57,233 bases of DNA from Bacteroidales bacterium (lineage in GTDB: Bacteria; Bacteroidota; Bacteroidia; Bacteroidales; Muribaculaceae), in assembly GCA_030524765.1 (NCBI GenBank), contig JAUNGA010000006.1:1-57233 (forward strand), read 5' to 3'. Under the pieces are notes generated by a model, which saw nothing but the letters and a program-made list of their open reading frames with translations, made no database searches and was not told the DNA's origin. The translations under genes were made by a program, and so were the position numbers. Positions 54,217 through 57,233 of this stretch are shown here, piece after piece (the stretch's first letter is position 1; every line of letters starts with the position of its first letter).

Positions 54217-54677
54217 TGCGCCGGCTGGTTTATATTATTGTGATGGCTGTGGCTGCGGCCTGCTCGACATCATCGTCAAGCGAGACTGCCGTCAGCGAAG
54301 CCGTCGATGCAATGGAGCACGGCGACCGTGACCGTGCGCAGGCATGTGTCGATGCCGTCATGGCCGATTCGGCCGGATTTGCGTCGCTCGACGCACGTCA
54401 GTTGTGTACGCTGGCGCGTGTGCTGGTGCAGTTGACCGCCGACACCGACAATGAGTCGAACGATGCATCGGCAGCCCGCTGTCTGGCCCGTGCACGTTCG
54501 CTCGCGCCCGACTCGGTGACAGCCTTCCTGTATTCATTGCCCGGCGAGGATGCAGGCCGCCTGATGGTGCTCGACCGCGTGGGATCGTATCTCGAGATGC
54601 CGCGCGACTCGCTCGTATCTGCCGAGGATCTCGCCGGCGAGCAGACCGATTCGATACAAAATCATTTCGACGAGTGA
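54216..54677 (+). CDS. Small lipoprotein of unknown function
   Basis: 153 residues from the ATG at 54216, coupled to ribH. A lipoprotein signal (MRRLVYIIVMAVAAACS) puts the lipidated Cys at about residue 16. The rest is acidic and helical, with repeats of Ala and Asp (SEAVDAMEHGDRDRAQACVD, ARCLARARSLAPDSVTAFL), suggesting TPR-like helices. I do not recognise the family. The next gene starts at 54680, so all are one unit. Confidence 0.7.
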   Translation: MRRLVYIIVMAVAAACSTSSSSETAVSEAVDAMEHGDRDRAQACVDAVMADSAGFASLDARQLCTLARVLVQLTADTDNESNDASAARCLARARSLAPDSVTAFLYSLPGEDAGRLMVLDRVGSYLEMPRDSLVSAEDLAGEQTDSIQNHFDE

Positions 54678-54679
54678 CT

Positions 54680-55006
54680 ATGGCTGACGATTGGCGTGAT
54701 GCATTGCGCGGGCTGATGCCCGAACAAGATGTGCAGCAGGCCGATGAGCCTGCCCCGGTCGAGACTCAGCGCCGCATGGAAAGGCCACGGCTGCATGTGG
54801 CTCTCGAACGCAAGGGCCGCGGAGGCAAGACCGCTACGATCATCTATGGCTTCCCGGAGTCGTGGACCGATGCCGAGGTCGCCGAGGTTGCCTCGACTCT
54901 CAAACGTCGTCTGGGCACGGGCGGTTCGTCGCGTGGCGGCGAGATACTGATTCAAGGCGACCGCGTGGCTGATGTGCGGCGCGAGCTCGACTCGATGTTT
55001 GCCTGA
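54680..55006 (+). CDS. SUI1-family translation factor (YciH-like)
   Basis: 108 residues from the ATG at 54680; a GTG at 54674 is less likely. The C-terminal SUI1 domain shows RKGRGGKTATIIYGFP and LKRRLGTGGSSRGGEILIQG with the final VADVRRELDSMFA. Proteins of this type resemble eukaryotic eIF1 and bind the small subunit P-site region; their bacterial role is debated. It starts 2 nt after the lipoprotein stop. Confidence 0.88.
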   Translation: MADDWRDALRGLMPEQDVQQADEPAPVETQRRMERPRLHVALERKGRGGKTATIIYGFPESWTDAEVAEVASTLKRRLGTGGSSRGGEILIQGDRVADVRRELDSMFA

Positions 55007-55033
55007 ATTTAAATTTTTCAATGGCATTTTTAT

Positions 55034-55777
55034 ATGATGGCATCAAGAGATTCTGTAATTCAAGCTATTGAGGAACGCAAATCAGTGCGTTCGTTTACCG
55101 ACAGCACTCCGTCTCCCGACATCCTGTGTCGGTGCGGAGCCGAGAGCTCTCCTTATCTTAGGATTATCGATCCCGGCACACTCGGCAATGGCCGCATAGG
55201 GTCGTACGGTGTCATATCGGGACGTCCGGCTTATGTGGCCGTCGTGTGCAAAGACGACGAACTGGTGCAGGCCGGTATCGACGGCGAGCGCATGGTGCTT
55301 GCTCTCACCGGGCATGGGCTTGGCACGTGCTGGCTTGGCGGTACATTCAACCGCCCGCGGGTGTTGGCGGCTATGCCCCCGCTGCCCGACGGAGTGAAGT
55401 GCGTGGCCGTCATAGCTGTAGGTTATCCTAAACAGCACCGGGGACTGGTCGAGCGCGTGATGCGCAAGGCTGTCAGGGCCGACCACCGCATGTGCGTGTC
55501 AGACTTTATTATCGCCGGAGCAGCTCCGGCCTATCTCGCCGCGGCACTCGAGGCTGTGCGCATGGCACCCTCGGCATGCAACCGCCAGCCGTGGCGGTTT
55601 GCATTCAATCCTTCTGGTTCGATTGATGTCTATGGTACGCCCTCAGACAGTTTCATGACTCTTGATGTAGGCATCGCCCTTGCACATTTCCTCGCTGTGG
55701 CGCCACAGTACAAACTGGTCGGCAACGACCATCCTCATCCCACTCTTACGCCTGTTGCAACTCTTATACCCGCCTGA
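55034..55777 (+). CDS. Nitroreductase-family FMN oxidoreductase
   Basis: 247 residues. The ERKSVRSFTDS motif near the N-terminus binds FMN phosphate, ALTGHGLGTCWLGG is the central helix, and SACNRQPWRFAF plus LDVGIALAHF are the usual FMN/substrate contacts. It belongs to the TM-nitroreductase-like group. The partner substrate (nitro compound, quinone or flavin) is unknown. Its stop shares a base with the ATG of the glycerate kinase gene (TGATG). Confidence 0.85.
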   Translation: MMASRDSVIQAIEERKSVRSFTDSTPSPDILCRCGAESSPYLRIIDPGTLGNGRIGSYGVISGRPAYVAVVCKDDELVQAGIDGERMVLALTGHGLGTCWLGGTFNRPRVLAAMPPLPDGVKCVAVIAVGYPKQHRGLVERVMRKAVRADHRMCVSDFIIAGAAPAYLAAALEAVRMAPSACNRQPWRFAFNPSGSIDVYGTPSDSFMTLDVGIALAHFLAVAPQYKLVGNDHPHPTLTPVATLIPA

Positions 55778-56856
55778 TGCGTGTAATAGTAGCTCCGGAT
55801 TCATTCAAAGGCTCGCTGACAGCGGCCGAGGCGGCAGACGCCATATGCGACGGTGTGCTCGACGCCATGCCCGATTGCGATGTGACGGTCGTGCCGCTTG
55901 CCGACGGAGGCGAGGGGACATCGGCCGTACTTGCCCGTGCCTATGGCTGTCGCCAAATAGTGGCCGACGCCGTCGATCCTCTCGGCAGGCCTATCAAGGC
56001 TGCCTATGCGTTGTCGGCCGATGGCATGACTGCCATAATTGATGTGGCATCGGCGTCGGGTCTCACGCTTGTCGAGCCGCGATATCGCAACCCGCTGACC
56101 GCCACAACACGTGGCACAGGTATGCTCATTGCCGACGCCCTCGACCGTGGCGCATGCAGGATAATGGTAGGTCTGGGCGGCAGTGCCACCAACGACGGTG
56201 GCCGCGGCATGCTCGAGGCGCTGGGCTATAGTTTTGGGGACGACGAATCAATCGATGACTCCCGACGTCATCGGGCTATTGACCGCGCGGCTTTCGTGGC
56301 TGTGTGCGATGTTGATACGCCTATGTGCGGCCCGACAGGCGCATCGCATGTTTTCGGGCCGCAAAAGGGCGCTTCACCTCTCATGGTAGACCGGCTCGAG
56401 CGACGCATGCAGGCTCTTGCCACGGTATATTCGTCGTACGGCGGCATGGATATCGCCTCGATGCTCCGTGGCGGTGCGGCAGGTGGTACAGCGGGGGCGT
56501 TGGCGGCGGTGCTTGGTGCCGGGCTGTGTTCGGGTATAGACGTGGTGCTTGAGGCCGTCGGCTTTGACCGGCTTATCACCGGGGCCGATCTTGTCATCAC
56601 CGGCGAGGGCCGCATAGACTCGCAGACACTGATGGGGAAGACCGTGGCCGGCGTTCTTGCCGCGGGCATCCGTGCAGATGTCGCCGTCGCTGCCATCGGG
56701 GGCACCATAGAGTGGGGTACCGATCTTGCCGATGCGCCTTTTGCAGCTTTGATAGAGGCCAAACCCGTCGATATGTCCCTTGCCGAGGCTATGAGATGTG
56801 ATGTTGCCGGGCAAAATCTGCGTAAAGCGTCAAAGTGGCTGATAACCAGTATGTAA
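55777..56856 (+). CDS. Glycerate kinase (GarK/GlxK type)
   Basis: 359 residues. VIVAPDSFKGSLTAAEAADAI at the N-terminus, VVPLADGGEGT, VGLGGSATNDGGRGMLEALGY and the C-terminal VITGEGRIDSQTLMGKTVAGV are diagnostic of the class II glycerate 2-kinase family, feeding glycerate into glycolysis. It overlaps the nitroreductase gene by one base and ends a run of same-strand genes. The function is firm at family level. Confidence 0.94.
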   Translation: MRVIVAPDSFKGSLTAAEAADAICDGVLDAMPDCDVTVVPLADGGEGTSAVLARAYGCRQIVADAVDPLGRPIKAAYALSADGMTAIIDVASASGLTLVEPRYRNPLTATTRGTGMLIADALDRGACRIMVGLGGSATNDGGRGMLEALGYSFGDDESIDDSRRHRAIDRAAFVAVCDVDTPMCGPTGASHVFGPQKGASPLMVDRLERRMQALATVYSSYGGMDIASMLRGGAAGGTAGALAAVLGAGLCSGIDVVLEAVGFDRLITGADLVITGEGRIDSQTLMGKTVAGVLAAGIRADVAVAAIGGTIEWGTDLADAPFAALIEAKPVDMSLAEAMRCDVAGQNLRKASKWLITSM

Positions 56857-56900
56857 AGGCGACATTATGTTACAAAACTATGTTTTATAACATAATTGTA

Positions 56901-56931
56901 TTGCAGGATTCATAAACTTTTTATACTTTTG
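56901..56931 (+). promoter_or_regulatory. Strong promoter of a short terminal unit
   Basis: TTG (56901-56903) and TACTTTTG (56924-56931) with a 20-nt spacer. Downstream there is no long reading frame up to a terminator at 57177. Confidence 0.65.
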
Positions 56932-56950
56932 CAGCGTTTTTAAGATAAAG

Positions 56951-56987
56951 CTTGTCAATAAATCCTATGCATGCAACCACTGACAAG
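56951..56987 (+). other. Leader hairpin of the short terminal unit
   Basis: CTTGTCA (56951-56957) and TGACAAG (56981-56987) can pair around a 23-nt loop near the 5' end of the predicted transcript. Confidence 0.35.
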
Positions 56988-57017
56988 TAAATGTTTTTAG
57001 GTTTAAAATTAAGTTCT

Positions 57018-57086
57018 ATGAAACATCTTTTAAAGAAAGTTGCTCTCTGGTACTTTGAGGCAGCCGCCCAGGTTTACCAGCACTAA
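57018..57086 (+). CDS. 22-codon small ORF or leader peptide rich in aromatics
   Basis: From ATG at 57018 to TAA at 57084-57086 the peptide is MKHLLKKVALWYFEAAAQVY followed by QH. It is amphipathic and basic at the start, with Trp11-Tyr12-Phe13 in a row. It is the only frame of note in a transcript bounded by a strong promoter and a terminator. Two readings are open: a small membrane-active protein, or a leader peptide whose translation controls the terminator that follows. No family is recognised. Confidence 0.45.
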   Translation: MKHLLKKVALWYFEAAAQVYQH

Positions 57087-57152
57087 CAACCGCAACACGA
57101 CAGGCCAAGCCGTCGTTTGCATCAAAAAACGCTAACATTCACCAAAACCCAT

Positions 57153-57177
57153 AGCCGCTGTAAGAGCGGCTTTTTTT
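57153..57177 (+). terminator. Rho-independent terminator of the short unit
   Basis: AGCCGCT (57153-57159) and AGCGGCT (57165-57171) form a perfect 7-bp stem, 5-nt loop, with a run of seven T. It lies about 67 nt after the small ORF stop. Confidence 0.8.
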
Positions 57178-57178
57178 G

Positions 57179-57233
57179 GTATGACGGGCATGTCATACAT
57201 CTGTGGTGAGAGTCCACACGGGGCGTAGTTGCC
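57179..57233 (+). other. Structured sequence at the right edge, unassigned
   Basis: GTATGAC (57179-57185) pairs with GTCATAC (57192-57198), and TGTGG (57202-57206) with CCACA (57214-57218). The pattern of consecutive hairpins could be the beginning of a structured RNA or an element end, but the window stops at 57233. Confidence 0.3.

Noticed and set aside
1..57233. CRISPR arrays, tRNA and rRNA genes
   Set aside because: No series of regularly spaced repeats and no cloverleaf or rRNA-like sequence was noticed on reading; a tRNA scan was not possible here.

Overview
The window is a stretch of chromosome from a fairly GC-rich member of the Bacteroidales, plausibly a Muribaculaceae (S24-7) gut commensal. 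The evidence is a Bacteroidetes-style division and cell-wall cluster, promoters of the Bacteroidetes type (a TAnnTTTG -7 box, often with a TTG/TTTG about 20 nt upstream) in place of sigma70 hexamers, few Shine-Dalgarno sites, an OMP_b-brl-type outer-membrane protein, and a secreted protein with a T9SS-like C-terminus. The genus cannot be fixed from this sequence alone.

Layout. 1-3.8 kb: the 3' end of a GNAT acetyltransferase, then a minus-strand ATPase/HNH nuclease pair resembling the Septu anti-phage system. 3.8-7.9 kb: secreted carbohydrate-related genes (regulatory-like beta-sandwich protein, ThuA-like protein, GH20 hexosaminidase). 8-13.1 kb: a two-component system divergent from an outer-membrane beta-barrel gene and a small exported protein, with an 18-bp direct repeat (22-bp period) in the shared control region. 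13.1-15.7 kb: an overlapping cassette of a stand-alone NRPS-type adenylation enzyme, a GNAT and an esterase. 15.8-17.9 kb: dihydroorotase and a polyprenol-phosphate mannosyltransferase-like GT2. 18-22.2 kb: an orphan, catalytically intact terminase-like ATPase/nuclease coupled to an 801-residue protein of unknown function, with no other phage gene nearby.

22.4-37.8 kb: the dcw cluster (rsmH, ftsL, ftsI/PBP, murE, mraY, murD, ftsW, murG, murC, ftsQ, ftsA, ftsZ), closed by a terminator and lacking mraZ, murB and ddl. It makes lipid II and the core divisome. 37.8-41 kb: sirtuin, rbfA, LolC/E-like permease, radical SAM protein. 41.1-47.2 kb: a complete RND tripartite efflux operon. 47.3-48.1 kb: lpxA. 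48.18-48.87 kb: an IS5-family remnant with perfectly placed terminal inverted repeats, a TAA target duplication and a large hairpin next to each end. 49-52 kb: a large secreted multidomain protein. 52.1-56.9 kb: sugar-phosphate isomerase and kinase, ribH, a small lipoprotein, a SUI1-family factor, nitroreductase, glycerate kinase. 56.9-57.2 kb: a short transcription unit holding only a 22-codon ORF rich in aromatic residues followed by a terminator.

The observations most worth follow-up are the orphan terminase/801-aa pair, the Septu-like pair, the adenylation cassette, the 22-bp-spaced direct repeats, the IS remnant architecture and the terminal small-peptide unit. All functional statements rest on motif reading by eye; no database search was run.
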